A DNA stretch of 64,000 nucleotides from Gammaproteobacteria bacterium (GTDB taxonomy: Bacteria > Pseudomonadota > Gammaproteobacteria > Pseudomonadales > Pseudohongiellaceae). Made by a program: the position numbers and the translations under genes. Numbering within the stretch: position 1 is the stretch's first letter; every line of letters begins with the position of its first letter. Location of the stretch: NCBI GenBank assembly GCA_030832825.1, contig JAURIJ010000002.1:62001-126000 (forward strand). The letters are read 5' to 3'. Under the pieces are notes generated by a model, which was not told where the DNA came from, did no database searches, and saw nothing but the letters and a program-made list of their open reading frames with translations. This document shows positions 1 through 9,763 of the stretch, piece by piece.

Positions 1-289
1 TGACGTCGGGCACAAGCCACGTGGCCGGCCCCGGCCAACTGGCAACGATGACGCGCCGCTGCTTGCTGGTCAGACCGTCCAGGAGATGTTCGATCTGGGC
101 GACCGAGCCGGCTGTCAGCATCAGGCCCTGTTCTGGCGAACGTTCCGTGATGGCGAGAAGTCTGAGGGTGGCAGTCTCGTTTTCGGGATCACAGCCAAGC
201 GCCCAAATGGCGTCGGTGGGGTATGCCAGGACCTTGCCATCAAGCAGCTGCAGCGCAGCACGCTTGATCTTCCATTGTCCCGGCTGCAC
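1..289 (-). CDS. tsaC: Threonylcarbamoyl-AMP synthase TsaC (YrdC/Sua5 family), N-terminal part, cut by window start
   Basis: TsaC makes threonylcarbamoyl-AMP from Thr, bicarbonate and ATP, the first step of t6A modification of ANN-decoding tRNAs. Only the first 96 residues are present. They show the family signatures YPTDAIWALGCDP (about residues 23-35), QGLML (54-58) and WPGPATWLVP near the window edge. I chose a GTG start at 289 because it has a GAGAGG Shine-Dalgarno sequence about 9 bases upstream and aligns with the family N-terminus. An ATG slightly downstream is out of frame. The gene lies 17 bases after purE on the same strand and is close to dprA, its usual partner. The Lys of the usual KxR motif is Thr here (T48-E-R50). 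Family assignment is secure; the C-terminal half is not visible. Confidence 0.88.
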   Translation of the reverse strand, partial: MQPGQWKIKRAALQLLDGKVLAYPTDAIWALGCDPENETATLRLLAITERSPEQGLMLTAGSVAQIEHLLDGLTSKQRRVIVASWPGPATWLVPDV

Positions 290-306
290 GCGCAGGTTCC
301 TCTCGC

Positions 307-810
307 TTACTTGCGGGATTCCTGCAGGGCACGATCCTGCGCCTGCACACTGGCCGCCTTCTGTTCGCGCTCTGCGCGAACCCTTTGCGCCAGGGCGGGG
401 TCCTGCAAGGCCAGTATCTGTGCGGCAAGGTAGCCGGCATTCTTGGCACCAGTCTTGCCGATGGCCACGGTGGCGACAGGGATGCCCGCCGGCATCTGGA
501 CTGTCGAAAGCAGGGAATCCATGCCTTGCATGGGCCCGGAGTCGATGGGCACGCCAATCACTGGCTTCAGAGTGTGCGCTGCCACGGCGCCGGCAAGATG
601 AGCCGCCAATCCGGCACCCGCGATGAACAGTGCGCAGCCTCGGGACTCGGCGTCGCTGATGTACTGCTGAGTCGCTGCCGGTGTCCTGTGTGCAGAGGTG
701 ATCTTCATTTCACAGCGCACACCCAGCCCGGACAGGACATCGCTGGCTCCCTGCATGACGGGCAGATCGGACTCGGAACCCATAAGAATCGCCACGAACG
801 GACCGGACAT
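307..810 (-). CDS. purE: PurE, N5-CAIR mutase / AIR carboxylase
   Basis: PurE forms 4-carboxy-5-aminoimidazole ribonucleotide in de novo purine synthesis. The 167-residue protein has [10 protein letters not shown] near residue 10, SAHRTP near 39, and the glycine-rich loop [11 protein letters not shown] near 64, then [16 protein letters not shown], so it is full length (E. coli about 169). The loop differs from the enterobacterial GAGGAAHLPG form and is more like that of deltaproteobacterial PurE proteins. No purK follows it: the next gene is tsaC. The enzyme may therefore use N5-CAIR from a PurK encoded elsewhere, or carboxylate AIR directly; the sequence alone does not decide. It is probably co-transcribed with dprA (47 bases upstream) and tsaC. 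Confidence 0.92.
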   Translation of the reverse strand: MSGPFVAILMGSESDLPVMQGASDVLSGLGVRCEMKITSAHRTPAATQQYISDAESRGCALFIAGAGLAAHLAGAVAAHTLKPVIGVPIDSGPMQGMDSLLSTVQMPAGIPVATVAIGKTGAKNAGYLAAQILALQDPALAQRVRAEREQKAASVQAQDRALQESRK

Positions 811-857
811 TTTGCACCTCTGCTTGCGAAATTTGAGGCCGAGAAATTACAGGACTC

Positions 858-2018
858 TCAGTGGCCTTGCAAGGGTGCCACTCCGCACAGGACATAGCGG
901 CCAGCCTCGCAACGAACCGCTCCCGCAAGCTCGAGGGTCAGCAATTCGGCCTGCAGTTCGAGCACATTTCTGCCGGTGCGGGCAGCGATCAAATCCATAC
1001 TTGCCGGCTCGAAGCCTAGCTGGGCGAGCAGTTCGCGCTGCGCCTGCGTGAACGAACCCGTTCGTGCGACATCGCACGAGAGGTTCTTGCTCATGCTGAC
1101 TGCAGCTGCCGCGCAAGTCGACAGCTCGAGCAACCCGTCGAGCGACGCCCAGAGATCCTCTGGCGTCCCGGCAAGAGTGGCACCGTCGCGGATCAGCCTG
1201 TGACAACCCTGTGCGTAGGGATTGCGGATGGCTCCGGGGACGGCAAAGACTTCACGATTCTGCTCCATCGCCATCCGTGCCGTGATGAGCGAGCCACTTT
1301 GAAGGGCCGCCTCCACTACGAGAACTCCGATGCTCAACCCGCTGATGATCCTGTTGCGACGCGGAAAATTCACGGGCAGCGCTGGATAACCGAGTGGAAA
1401 CTCCGAGAGCAGAGCCCCGTTCTCCAGAATCCTGGAGGCCAGTCGGGCATTGGAGCGCGGATAGATCTGATCGACCCCTGTGCCAAGCACTGCATTGGTG
1501 ATCCCCCCTGCATCGAGCGCTGTCGTATGAGCCACCGTGTCTATTCCGGTTGCGAGTCCACTGCATACACCAAGCCCCTTGTTCACGATCTCGCGGGCAA
1601 ACATGACTGTGTTGTCGCGCCCGTCGACACTGCCTCGACGACTGCCCACTACGGCAATTTGAGGCAGTGGCAACGCATCTAGGTTGCCTCGCACGAAAAG
1701 CAGTGGGGGAGGATCGGCAATCTCGCGCAGGAGCGGGGGATAGCGAGGATCTGTCAGCACAAGCAGCCGATGGTCCTCCTGGCTGCTCCAGGCCAGGGCC
1801 GACTCTGCCCGGGCACGCGCACTGACTGACTGCAGCGCCTGATGAAGGAGAAGCGCGGCTTCGTTGCCAGTGCTGGCGGTAATGTGCAGCTGCTCGCGAA
1901 GCCCGCCGGGCGTTGCGCTTACCATCAGCAGGTGTCGCACGAGCGAGGAGGGGATGCTGTCGTCGTGAAACAACGTCAGCCAGTCGAACATCTCCTGGGA
2001 ATTCATGCCTTTGATCAT
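858..2018 (-). CDS. dprA: DNA processing protein DprA (Smf)
   Basis: DprA binds single-stranded DNA entering during natural transformation and loads RecA; in non-competent species its role is less clear. The 386-residue protein has an N-terminal helical region, then the extended Rossmann fold from about residue 100 to 310 with VGSRRGSVDGRD, GLATGIDTVAHTTAL, PRRNRIISGLS and SGSLITARMAMEQ motifs, and a C-terminal winged-helix (DML1-like) domain from about 325. The start used is ATG at 2018; a second Met three codons in is also possible. It sits between the LysM gene and purE on the same strand, the dprA-tsaC neighbourhood common in gammaproteobacteria. Confidence 0.95.
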   Translation of the reverse strand: MIKGMNSQEMFDWLTLFHDDSIPSSLVRHLLMVSATPGGLREQLHITASTGNEAALLLHQALQSVSARARAESALAWSSQEDHRLLVLTDPRYPPLLREIADPPPLLFVRGNLDALPLPQIAVVGSRRGSVDGRDNTVMFAREIVNKGLGVCSGLATGIDTVAHTTALDAGGITNAVLGTGVDQIYPRSNARLASRILENGALLSEFPLGYPALPVNFPRRNRIISGLSIGVLVVEAALQSGSLITARMAMEQNREVFAVPGAIRNPYAQGCHRLIRDGATLAGTPEDLWASLDGLLELSTCAAAAVSMSKNLSCDVARTGSFTQAQRELLAQLGFEPASMDLIAARTGRNVLELQAELLTLELAGAVRCEAGRYVLCGVAPLQGH

Positions 2019-2053
2019 CCTTGATTCAAAGTGGAATTGTTGGCCGCCAGACT

Positions 2054-3103
2054 TCAGGGCGTGCGGACGAAGTCTCCTGCAGCCGAGGGCTCGATGAGCG
2101 TCAGGATGACACCATAGCTCATCCGCTCGAAGGTCTTGTACACCAGAAGCAGGCCGATCTCGGTCGCAGGCAGAGTGACACTGGTTCTTGCCACGACGTC
2201 CTCCACGACATTCCCCTTGCGCAGGATCGACAGCAGGTCCCCTTCGTTCAGTCCATTCGCCAAGCCGAGATCGATGACTACCGATTCGTATTGCGCCGCC
2301 TGACTTTCATTGTTGAGCAGGCCGATGATGCTCCCATCCAGAGCCACATCGGGTGAGCGCGGAAAATAGTTCAGGTCCAGGCGGTCTGCCTCTCGCGGCA
2401 ACAAGCGGTCACTGGCCTTGAGCTCTTCGTCGCTCTGCACGATGAGTGCACGCCGCAAGCCATCACCTTCGTCGGAAATCACGGTGAGCTCGCCCAGCTT
2501 GATGGCTTCCTGCCCGATCAGCTCACCTTCGTCATCGCGATAGGTGGCGCCAAGTCGAAAGACATCGAAACCCGTCTCAGTGCCTGGCCACTCGCCTCGC
2601 ACAAAGACTTCATGTCCGGCGCCCATGATCAGATTCCCCGTGGCGCTGGAGAGAATGTAGGGAGCCGATTCGAAGGTTTCCTTGTCGACGATGCGGTTCT
2701 CCACCAGAAAGCCTTGCAGGGCCTGACGTGGAATGGTGGGAATGGGGTTGAGCAGCGGGGACTCACGAACGGTGGGGCTGAGCCGGACCACCTGACGGCC
2801 CGCGCGCTCCAGAAGGATTCGGGGCCCATCCGCGGTGGCAACCAGCTGCAGGACATCGCCTGGGTAAATGAGGTCAGGGTCCTGAACTTCCGGATTGCCC
2901 TGCCATATCTCGGGCCAGCGCCACGGTTCCTGAAGAAATACCGACGCGATATCCCACAGCGTGTCGCCTTCCTTCACCACATAGGTGTCGGGAGATCCCG
3001 GCGCAAGGGTGAGTGTCTGAGCCTGGATGTTCGCCAGAGGCATGGCCGCCATGACGATACACGCGCATGTCAGGAGGAGCCTCTTCAGTCTAAACGCGTT
3101 CAT
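2054..3103 (-). CDS. Secreted LysM-domain protein
   Basis: A 349-residue exported protein with a signal peptide (about residues 1-28, cleavage likely after ANIQA) and one LysM domain right after it, starting YVVKEGDTLWDIASVFL and ending near residue 88. LysM domains bind peptidoglycan, so a periplasmic or outer-membrane-associated location is expected. The remaining 260 residues show no catalytic motif I recognise; they hold beta-rich segments and a GLNEGDLLSILRKG stretch reminiscent of other LysM proteins of this locus. It is the equivalent of the LysM gene found between def and dprA in Pseudomonas. It is divergent from def, with about 130 bases between the two starts. Confidence 0.88.
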   Translation of the reverse strand: MNAFRLKRLLLTCACIVMAAMPLANIQAQTLTLAPGSPDTYVVKEGDTLWDIASVFLQEPWRWPEIWQGNPEVQDPDLIYPGDVLQLVATADGPRILLERAGRQVVRLSPTVRESPLLNPIPTIPRQALQGFLVENRIVDKETFESAPYILSSATGNLIMGAGHEVFVRGEWPGTETGFDVFRLGATYRDDEGELIGQEAIKLGELTVISDEGDGLRRALIVQSDEELKASDRLLPREADRLDLNYFPRSPDVALDGSIIGLLNNESQAAQYESVVIDLGLANGLNEGDLLSILRKGNVVEDVVARTSVTLPATEIGLLLVYKTFERMSYGVILTLIEPSAAGDFVRTP

Positions 3104-3233
3104 ATTTACAATCCGGCTCGTTTGGTAAAGGTGCCGTTTCTTAGCAATACGGTATACTCAGCACTAGAAACAGTTCACAGCCCTGTTTTAAATTTCAATC
3201 CTAAGTTCTCGCGCTAGCTGGTATTTGTCGCAT

Positions 3234-3740
3234 ATGGCCTTTCTGAGCATCCTGGAGTTTCCTGACCTGAGGCTGCGCCGCAAGGCGACGCCCGTGGTTG
3301 AATTCACGCCGGAATTGTCGCGTACCATCGACGACATGTTCGAGACCATGTACGACGCTCCAGGCATCGGTCTTGCGGCCACTCAGGTGAATATCCACAA
3401 GCAGCTCATCGTGATCGACATTTCGGACAACAAGGACACCCCTCTCGTCTTCATCAATCCTCGCATCGAAATTATAGACCAGACCCTGGAAGACTATGAC
3501 GAAGGCTGTCTGTCCGTGCCAGGCTTCTACGAGACGGTGTCGCGTCCGCGAATGGTCCGCATTCATGCACTGGATCGTCATGGCGAACCCTTTGTCATCG
3601 AGACAGACGGCCTGCTGGCAACCTGCATTCAGCACGAGATGGACCATCTCAACGGCAAGCTGTTCGTCGACTATCTGAGCAGCCTCAAGCGCGAGCGCAT
3701 TCGCAAGAAGCTTGAGCTGGCCCACAAGGAATCCGCCTGA
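3234..3740 (+). CDS. def: Peptide deformylase
   Basis: Def removes the formyl group from the N-terminal Met of nascent proteins. The 168-residue protein has all three metal-site motifs: GIGLAATQ near residue 45, EGCLSVPG near 88 and QHEMDH near 131, where the Cys and the two His bind Fe2+ with Glu as catalyst. I chose ATG at 3234, which gives the typical [11 protein letters not shown] start and family length. A TTG three codons upstream is possible but has no better ribosome site. It starts the def-fmt-rsmB-trkA-trkH run. The next start lies about 50 bases after its stop. Confidence 0.96.
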   Translation: MAFLSILEFPDLRLRRKATPVVEFTPELSRTIDDMFETMYDAPGIGLAATQVNIHKQLIVIDISDNKDTPLVFINPRIEIIDQTLEDYDEGCLSVPGFYETVSRPRMVRIHALDRHGEPFVIETDGLLATCIQHEMDHLNGKLFVDYLSSLKRERIRKKLELAHKESA

Positions 3741-3792
3741 TTCACCCCTTGGATCAGCGCCGTCGGCAGGCGTCGGCTGGTCAGCTCCCGGA

Positions 3793-4764
3793 ATGCTTAT
3801 GAGCAGATTGAGAATCGTCTTCGCGGGCACGCCGCCCTTTGCTGCCGGAATCCTGGAGGCGCTGCTGCGCTCAGAACATGAGGTGGTGGCCGTCTACACC
3901 CAGCCCGACCGTCCCGCCGGCCGTGGCAAGCAGCTGCAGGCGGGCGCGGTGAAACAGGTCGCCACGGCACAGGGGCTGGCGGTCCTGCAGCCGCACACGC
4001 TGCGCACCGACACGGCTGCCGGTGAGCTCGCGCAATGGCAGGCTGATGTGATGGTGGTGGTTGCTTATGGACTCATTCTGCCGCAGGCCATTCTGGACAC
4101 TCCCCGCCTGGGTTGCGTGAACGTCCACGCCTCTCTTCTTCCGCGCTGGCGCGGGGCAGCCCCGATCGAGCGCGCTCTCATGGCAGGCGATACGCGCACC
4201 GGTGTCACCATCATGCAGATGGACAAGGGGCTGGATACCGGACCGATGCTGTGCACCGAAGTGGTCGACATCACCGAGGAAGACGATCGCATCAGCCTCG
4301 AGAGCAAGCTCGAGCATGCCGGCATCAAGGCGCTGCTGTCTGCACTGGCCGATCTGGAAAAGTGCATCCTTCACGCCACAGTGCAGGATCACACCGCAAG
4401 CACCTATGCGGCCAAGCTGGAAAAGCATGAGTCCCTCATTCACTGGGGCCAGGATGCCCGTGTCATCAACCGACAGATTCGCGGCATGGTCGGGCGCCAG
4501 CCCACATTCGCTCAATATCGTCTCGACCGAATCCGGATCCTCGCGGCGTCCGTGCTGCCAGGGATCGCTGACTGCAGCCCAGGGACGCTGATCAGCGCGG
4601 ATCGCGACGGGCTGCGCGTCGCATGCGTCGACTCATCGCTGAACATCACTCAGATTCAACTTCCAGGAAAGAACGCCGTGAGCATCCGCGATTTCCTCAA
4701 TGCGCACAGAAGTTATTTCGAGCCAGGTTCGCAGTTCGATGAATTGATTGCCGCCGCACCATGA
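3793..4764 (+). CDS. fmt: Methionyl-tRNA formyltransferase
   Basis: Fmt formylates initiator Met-tRNA using 10-formyl-tetrahydrofolate, the step undone by the Def enzyme encoded just upstream. The 323-residue protein has the N-terminal transferase domain with FAGTPPFAAGILEALL, the NVHASLLPRWRGAAPIERALMAGD active-site region (Asn-His and later Asp) near residues 110-135 and MDKGLDTGPM, followed by the C-terminal tRNA-binding domain from about 210. Two nearby ATG codons (3793 and 3799) are both plausible starts; longer in-frame versions add sequence unlike the family. Its last four bases overlap the start of rsmB (ATGA), which suggests translational coupling. Confidence 0.96.
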   Translation: MLMSRLRIVFAGTPPFAAGILEALLRSEHEVVAVYTQPDRPAGRGKQLQAGAVKQVATAQGLAVLQPHTLRTDTAAGELAQWQADVMVVVAYGLILPQAILDTPRLGCVNVHASLLPRWRGAAPIERALMAGDTRTGVTIMQMDKGLDTGPMLCTEVVDITEEDDRISLESKLEHAGIKALLSALADLEKCILHATVQDHTASTYAAKLEKHESLIHWGQDARVINRQIRGMVGRQPTFAQYRLDRIRILAASVLPGIADCSPGTLISADRDGLRVACVDSSLNITQIQLPGKNAVSIRDFLNAHRSYFEPGSQFDELIAAAP

Positions 4765-6077
4765 AACCCGGCCAACTTCGCGCACAGGCTGCCACGATTC
4801 TCAGCAGACTCCTGCAGCAACAGGGCTCCCTGGCCACCTTGCTGGAGCGCCCGAACGACAATGCCCAGGACTTCCCCTTGCTGCAGGAAATCTGCTTCGG
4901 CACCTGCCGCTGGTATTTCCTGCTCGATGCCGTCCTGTCGCAATTGCTCGAAAAACCCCTGAAGGCCAAGGATCAGGATGTTCGCTGCCTGCTGCTGTGC
5001 GGTCTCTACCAACTGCACGGCATGCGTGTTCCTGAGTATGCCGTGGTCAACGAAACCGTTGCTGCCACGCTGGTGTTGAAGAAGCAGTGGGCCAAGGCAC
5101 TGGTGAATGCGGTGCTGCGCTCCTTCCTGCGAGACTCCGAGACCTTGCTTGCGCGAGCAATGAAGTCTGATGCCGCGCGTCTTTCCCACACTGAGTGGTT
5201 CATGCAGGCCATGCAGCAAGCCTGGCCAGAGCACTGGCAAGCGATTCTTGAGGCCAACAATCAGCATCCGCCGATGACGCTGCGAGTCAATCTCGCGCGA
5301 GTGTCCCGGCAGGACTATCTCGACAGACTGGCGCTGGCGCAATGCATGGCACGGCCGGGTGCTCTGGGGGAGAGCAGTGTCTATCTGGAGCACGCGCAGC
5401 CGGTGACCGCCTTGCCGGGGTTCGCCGAAGGCCTCGCCAGCGTGCAGGACGAGGCGTCCCAGCTGATTCCAGACTTGCTCGACCTTGCGCCTGGCATCAG
5501 CCTTCTGGACGCCTGTGCAGCCCCCGGAGGCAAGACCTGCCATCTGCTGGAACGAGGCGTTCCATTTGCACGCCTGGTAGCCCTGGACAACGACGCCAGA
5601 CGACTCGAGCGTGTGCAGCAGAATCTGGACCGCCTCCAGCTGCAGGCCACGCTGGTGTGTGCCGATGCCGCAGAGCCCTCGAGCTGGTGGGATGGGCAAC
5701 ACTTCGACCGCATCCTGCTTGACGCTCCCTGTTCCGCCACCGGCATCATCCGCCGTCATCCCGACATCAAATTGCTGCGGCAGCAAGATCAAGTCCGGGC
5801 CTTGCAGAAAGAACAATTGCGGCTGCTTGGCGCGCTCTGGCCATGTCTGAAGCCGGGCGGCCTGCTCCTGTATTCCACGTGCTCCGTCCTGCCATCCGAG
5901 AACGCGGACGTCATCGGCCTCTTCGTTGCACAGCAGGGCGACGCAAAACACGAGGAAATTCCCGTCGCCTGGGGAGTAGAATGCGCCCACGGCAGACAGC
6001 TGCTGCCCGATGCCGCGGGCCACGATGGGTTCTACTTCGCGCGTCTGCGCAAGAATCCGGAGACATTGCTTAGATGA
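4761..6077 (+). CDS. rsmB: 16S rRNA (cytosine-967-C5)-methyltransferase RsmB
   Basis: RsmB methylates C967 of 16S rRNA with S-adenosylmethionine. The 438-residue protein has an N-terminal NusB-like RNA-binding domain (about 1-140) and a C-terminal methyltransferase domain with [15 protein letters not shown] (SAM binding, about 249-263), DAPCSATG and the catalytic [11 protein letters not shown]. Both active-site cysteines are present. It overlaps fmt by four bases at its start and trkA by four bases at its end, so it is the centre of a translationally coupled operon. Confidence 0.96.
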   Translation: MKPGQLRAQAATILSRLLQQQGSLATLLERPNDNAQDFPLLQEICFGTCRWYFLLDAVLSQLLEKPLKAKDQDVRCLLLCGLYQLHGMRVPEYAVVNETVAATLVLKKQWAKALVNAVLRSFLRDSETLLARAMKSDAARLSHTEWFMQAMQQAWPEHWQAILEANNQHPPMTLRVNLARVSRQDYLDRLALAQCMARPGALGESSVYLEHAQPVTALPGFAEGLASVQDEASQLIPDLLDLAPGISLLDACAAPGGKTCHLLERGVPFARLVALDNDARRLERVQQNLDRLQLQATLVCADAAEPSSWWDGQHFDRILLDAPCSATGIIRRHPDIKLLRQQDQVRALQKEQLRLLGALWPCLKPGGLLLYSTCSVLPSENADVIGLFVAQQGDAKHEEIPVAWGVECAHGRQLLPDAAGHDGFYFARLRKNPETLLR

Positions 6078-7447
6078 AGATCATCATTCTCGGGGCGAAT
6101 CACGTCGCCGTCTCGCTCGCCGAAAATCTCGCCAGCGAAGCCAATGACATCACCATAGTCGATCCGGACGCCGACAAGTTGCGTGAGTTGAAGGACCGAA
6201 TCGACATCGGCACGGCGGTCGGTCAGCCCTCTTACCCCGACGTGTTGCGGATGGCGGGCGGTGACGATGCCGACATGCTGATCGCCGTGACCGAGAACGA
6301 CGAGGTCAATCTCGTGGCCTGCCAGATCGCGCAGGTGTTGTTCAAGACGCCTAAGAAGATCTGCCGTCTGCGCTCTGCGTCGTACATGTCTGCTGAGGGC
6401 CTGTTCGAGCCCGGTGCCATCGCGGCGGATGTCGTGATCAGCCCCGAGCAGCTGGTGTCCCACTACATCGAGAGACTCATCGATCTGCCCGGCTCCCTCC
6501 AGGTGCTGGACTTTGCGGAAGGCAAGGCGCAGCTGGTGGCAGTCAAAGCCTATTACGGCGGTCCGCTCATCGGTCAGGAGATCCGCTTCCTGCGCGAACA
6601 CATGCCGAATGTCGACACCCGCGTGGCGGCCATCTTCCGACGTGACACCGCCATCATGCCAGAGGGTTCCACTGTCATAGAGGCCGACGACGAAGTGTTC
6701 TTCATTGCTGCCCAGCGCAATATCCGCAGGGTGATGGGAGAGTTGCGCCGGCTGGATCGCCCGTATCGTCGCCTGATCATCGCCGGCGGCGGCAACATCG
6801 GCTCTCGGCTGGCCGAAGCCGTCGAGTCCCGCTACCAGACAAAGATCATCGAGCACAACCCGGAACGCTGCGCCTATCTCTCCGAGCGCCTGAACAAGAC
6901 GATCATTATCAACGGCGCGTCTTCCGACAAGGAGCTGCTGCTTGAGGAGAGCATCGAGGACACCGATGTGTTTCTGGCGCTGACCAACGACGACGAGGCC
7001 AACATCATGTCGTCGATGCTGGCCAAGCGACTCGGGGCACGCAAGGTCATGACCCTGATCAACAATCCCGCTTACGTCGACCTGGTGCAAGGAGGCGAGA
7101 TCGATATCGCGATTTCACCCCAGCTCGCCACGATCGGCAGTCTGCTCACTCACGTGCGGCGCGGCGACATCGTGAACGTGCATTCCCTGCGCCGAGGCGC
7201 TGCCGAGGCCCTGGAGGCCATCGCCCACGGTGACAGCCATTCCTCCAAGGTGGTAGGCAAGGCCATCGAGGACATCGAACTGCCTCCAGGGACAACCATC
7301 GGCGCCATCGTGCGTGACGATGAAGTGCTGATCGCCCACGACAACATCGTCATTCAAACAGGGGATCACGTCATTCTCTTCCTGGTGGACAAGCGCCGTA
7401 TTCCCGAGGTGGAACGTCTCTTCCAGGTCGGTCTGACCTTCTTCTGA
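6074..7447 (+). CDS. trkA: Trk potassium uptake system regulatory subunit TrkA
   Basis: TrkA is the cytoplasmic nucleotide-binding ring that gates the TrkH potassium channel. The 457-residue protein is a tandem repeat of two RCK units, each with a Rossmann fold and a TrkA-C domain. The first Rossmann motif is [15 protein letters not shown] at the N-terminus, the second [17 protein letters not shown] near residue 236. The length matches E. coli TrkA (458). It overlaps rsmB by four bases and is followed 7 bases later by trkH, so gating and channel subunits are made together. Confidence 0.96.
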   Translation: MKIIILGANHVAVSLAENLASEANDITIVDPDADKLRELKDRIDIGTAVGQPSYPDVLRMAGGDDADMLIAVTENDEVNLVACQIAQVLFKTPKKICRLRSASYMSAEGLFEPGAIAADVVISPEQLVSHYIERLIDLPGSLQVLDFAEGKAQLVAVKAYYGGPLIGQEIRFLREHMPNVDTRVAAIFRRDTAIMPEGSTVIEADDEVFFIAAQRNIRRVMGELRRLDRPYRRLIIAGGGNIGSRLAEAVESRYQTKIIEHNPERCAYLSERLNKTIIINGASSDKELLLEESIEDTDVFLALTNDDEANIMSSMLAKRLGARKVMTLINNPAYVDLVQGGEIDIAISPQLATIGSLLTHVRRGDIVNVHSLRRGAAEALEAIAHGDSHSSKVVGKAIEDIELPPGTTIGAIVRDDEVLIAHDNIVIQTGDHVILFLVDKRRIPEVERLFQVGLTFF

Positions 7448-7454
7448 CACCATC

Positions 7455-8906
7455 ATGCATCTGAGCGTCGTTTCCAAGATCCTGGGTGTACTGCTGATGC
7501 TCTTCAGCATGCTGGCGTATCTGCCTTCCATGCTTGTCTCTCTGCTCTATGGTGACGGCGAATTGTCCTCGTTCGGCGCGGCTCTGTTCATCACCTTCAG
7601 CACTGGGTTCATCCTCTGGCTGCTGACCTGGCGCGCGGCGAAGGAGCTGCGCACACGCGACGGCTTCCTCATCGTCACGTTGTTCTGGTCTGTTCTGGGC
7701 ACCTTCGGCTCACTGCCATTCTATTTCTCGGCCGAACTGCCTCTTTCGATCACGGATGCCGTGTTCGAGTCCATCTCCGGCCTGAGCACCACCGGCGCGA
7801 CGGTCATCGTCGGCCTTGAAAGCCTGCCGAAGTCTCTGTTGTTCTACCGCGCGCAACTGCAGTGGCTTGGCGGCATGGGAATCGTGGCGCTGGCGGTGGC
7901 CGTGCTGCCGATGCTGGGCATCGGCGGGATGCAGCTGTACAGGGCGGAAAGTCCGGGGCCTGTCAAGAACGACAACCTGGTGCCGAGGCTTGCCGAAACC
8001 GCCAAGGCGCTGTGGTACATCTATCTCGCCTTGACGGGCGCCTGTGCGCTGGCCTACTGGGCCGCCGGGATGAGTTTCTTCGATGCCATCTGTCACAGTT
8101 TCGCCACGGTCGCGATCGGCGGTTTCTCGAATTACGATGCCAGCCTCGGGCACTTCGACAGCGCGACCATCAGCTTGATCGCCACAGTCTTCATGGTGAT
8201 CGCTGGCGGCAACTTCGCCCTGCACTTCACTGCCTGGCGCATGCACAGCGTGCGGCAGTACCTGCGCGATCCTGAATTCAAGTTCTACCTCACGTTCCTG
8301 CTTGTCTTGTCGGCAGTGACAAGCATCGTGCTCTACACCAGCGACACCTACAGCGGGGTCGACTCACTCGTGCACGGCATCTTTCAAAGCGTCTCGATCG
8401 CCACCACGACGGGGTTCACCACAGAGGACTTCAGCCAATGGCCCTCGTTCCTGCCCTATGTGCTGATCTATGCGTCGATCGTCGGCGCCTGCGCTGGCTC
8501 CACCGGCGGTGGCATGAAGGTGATCCGGATTCTGCTGATTCTGAAACAGGGGCTGCGGGAAGTGCAGCGTCTCATCCACCCGAACTCCATCATCCCCATC
8601 AAGCTGGGCAACACGCTGGTGCCTGATCGGATCATCGAAGCCGTCTGGGGATTCTTCGCCGTCTACGTGATGGTGTTCCTGGCGTTGCTGCTGGCCCTGC
8701 TCACGACCGGCCTGGATGTGGTGACCGCGTTCAGCGCAGTGGGGGCGGCCATCAACAATCTCGGACCAGGGCTGGAAGGGGTGTCGCAGAACTACAGTCT
8801 TCTCTCAGACCCAGCGAAGTGGATTCTCTGCTTTGCGATGTTGCTCGGGCGCCTTGAGATATTCACCCTGCTGGTGCTGTTCCTGCCGATGTTCTGGCGA
8901 CGCTAG
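7455..8906 (+). CDS. trkH: Trk potassium transporter TrkH
   Basis: TrkH is the membrane channel subunit for K+ uptake. The 483-residue protein is strongly hydrophobic with about 10-12 membrane segments and the four selectivity-filter loops of the family, including SGLSTTGATV (about 115), ATVAIGGFSNYD, IATTTGFTTEDF and SAVGAAINNLGPGL, with GACAGSTGGGMKVIR after the third. It follows trkA by 7 bases. Its stop codon shares the palindrome CTAG with the stop of the convergent acyltransferase gene, so the two genes overlap by four bases. Confidence 0.96.
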   Translation: MHLSVVSKILGVLLMLFSMLAYLPSMLVSLLYGDGELSSFGAALFITFSTGFILWLLTWRAAKELRTRDGFLIVTLFWSVLGTFGSLPFYFSAELPLSITDAVFESISGLSTTGATVIVGLESLPKSLLFYRAQLQWLGGMGIVALAVAVLPMLGIGGMQLYRAESPGPVKNDNLVPRLAETAKALWYIYLALTGACALAYWAAGMSFFDAICHSFATVAIGGFSNYDASLGHFDSATISLIATVFMVIAGGNFALHFTAWRMHSVRQYLRDPEFKFYLTFLLVLSAVTSIVLYTSDTYSGVDSLVHGIFQSVSIATTTGFTTEDFSQWPSFLPYVLIYASIVGACAGSTGGGMKVIRILLILKQGLREVQRLIHPNSIIPIKLGNTLVPDRIIEAVWGFFAVYVMVFLALLLALLTTGLDVVTAFSAVGAAINNLGPGLEGVSQNYSLLSDPAKWILCFAMLLGRLEIFTLLVLFLPMFWRR

Positions 8907-9763
8907 CGATACAGCGCATTCTTGGAGTGGTCTGGCTGGTGCTTGAAGCGCCGGTATTCCCACTGGTACTGCCCGGGCACCTCACGCACGCAGCGTTCCA
9001 CCACTGCATTGAGGGCCGCCGCCGCGATCTGCGCCTCGGGATGGGCCAGGTCGGAACCCGCAGGTGCAATGCGAAGCGCAAATCCACGTCCCCCGGAAAG
9101 GCGCTGCGCGTACATGACCACGAGCGCTGCGTCGGTCCTCGCCGCCAGACGTGAGACCAGCGTCATGGTCAGGGCTGGAACGCCGAAGAACGGGGCGAAG
9201 ACGCCACTGTCGAACGCTGGCTCTTGATCCGGGAGAATTCCCACGATCTCGCCGCGCTCCAGCGCCTTCACCAGCATCGCGACTCCCTTGCGCGTCGTCG
9301 GTGCCAGCTGTGCTCCGGCTCGCGCACGGTACGAGACCATCGCGGATTCGAAGCCCGCGAGTTTGGGCGGCCGGTACAGATAGGTAGTGGCGGCCCGGCG
9401 GTCCAGATGCAGGCCGCACAACTCCCAATTGCCGATGTGGGGGGCCAGGACGATCACGCCCTTGCCGCGTTGCAGCGCCTGCTCCAGAACGTCCTGGCCG
9501 GTGACCTCGACCACGCTTTCCAGCACCTCGTCTACCGGTCGAACCCAGACACGACCCAACTCACAGGCGAACTTTGCGGTTTCCAGAATGCTGTTGCGAG
9601 CCAGTTCCTCGCGCTCCTGCTCCGTCATCCGGGGAAAGCACAGCGCGAGATTGCGCAGCGTGATCCGTCGCGCATCAGCTGAGAAGCTCCAGACCAGGGC
9701 CGCCAATGGCACGGCCAGCGCATGGGCCTGGCGCAAGGGCAGCAGGGCGGTCGCGCGGAGCAT
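8903..9763 (-). CDS. Lipid A late acyltransferase family protein (LpxL/HtrB-like)
   Basis: Members transfer a secondary acyl chain from acyl-ACP to lipid A at the inner membrane. The 286 residues from the first ATG include APHIGNWE near 96-103 (the HX4D/E catalytic motif), the RPPK motif near 121 and ILPDQEP near 164. The locus is that of an HtrB-type gene in Pseudomonas. The first ATG lacks a ribosome-binding site and leaves out an in-frame WLLKL segment typical of the family N-terminal helix. An AGGAG at 9804-9808 sits 7 bases before an ATC codon at 9794-9796, so a rare non-AUG start adding 11 residues is possible. Which acyl position it serves cannot be told. Confidence 0.85.
   Translation of the reverse strand: MLRATALLPLRQAHALAVPLAALVWSFSADARRITLRNLALCFPRMTEQEREELARNSILETAKFACELGRVWVRPVDEVLESVVEVTGQDVLEQALQRGKGVIVLAPHIGNWELCGLHLDRRAATTYLYRPPKLAGFESAMVSYRARAGAQLAPTTRKGVAMLVKALERGEIVGILPDQEPAFDSGVFAPFFGVPALTMTLVSRLAARTDAALVVMYAQRLSGGRGFALRIAPAGSDLAHPEAQIAAAALNAVVERCVREVPGQYQWEYRRFKHQPDHSKNALYR

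Noticed and set aside
1-289. purK downstream of purE
   Set aside because: Expected from the E. coli purEK order, but the translation is clearly TsaC/YrdC.
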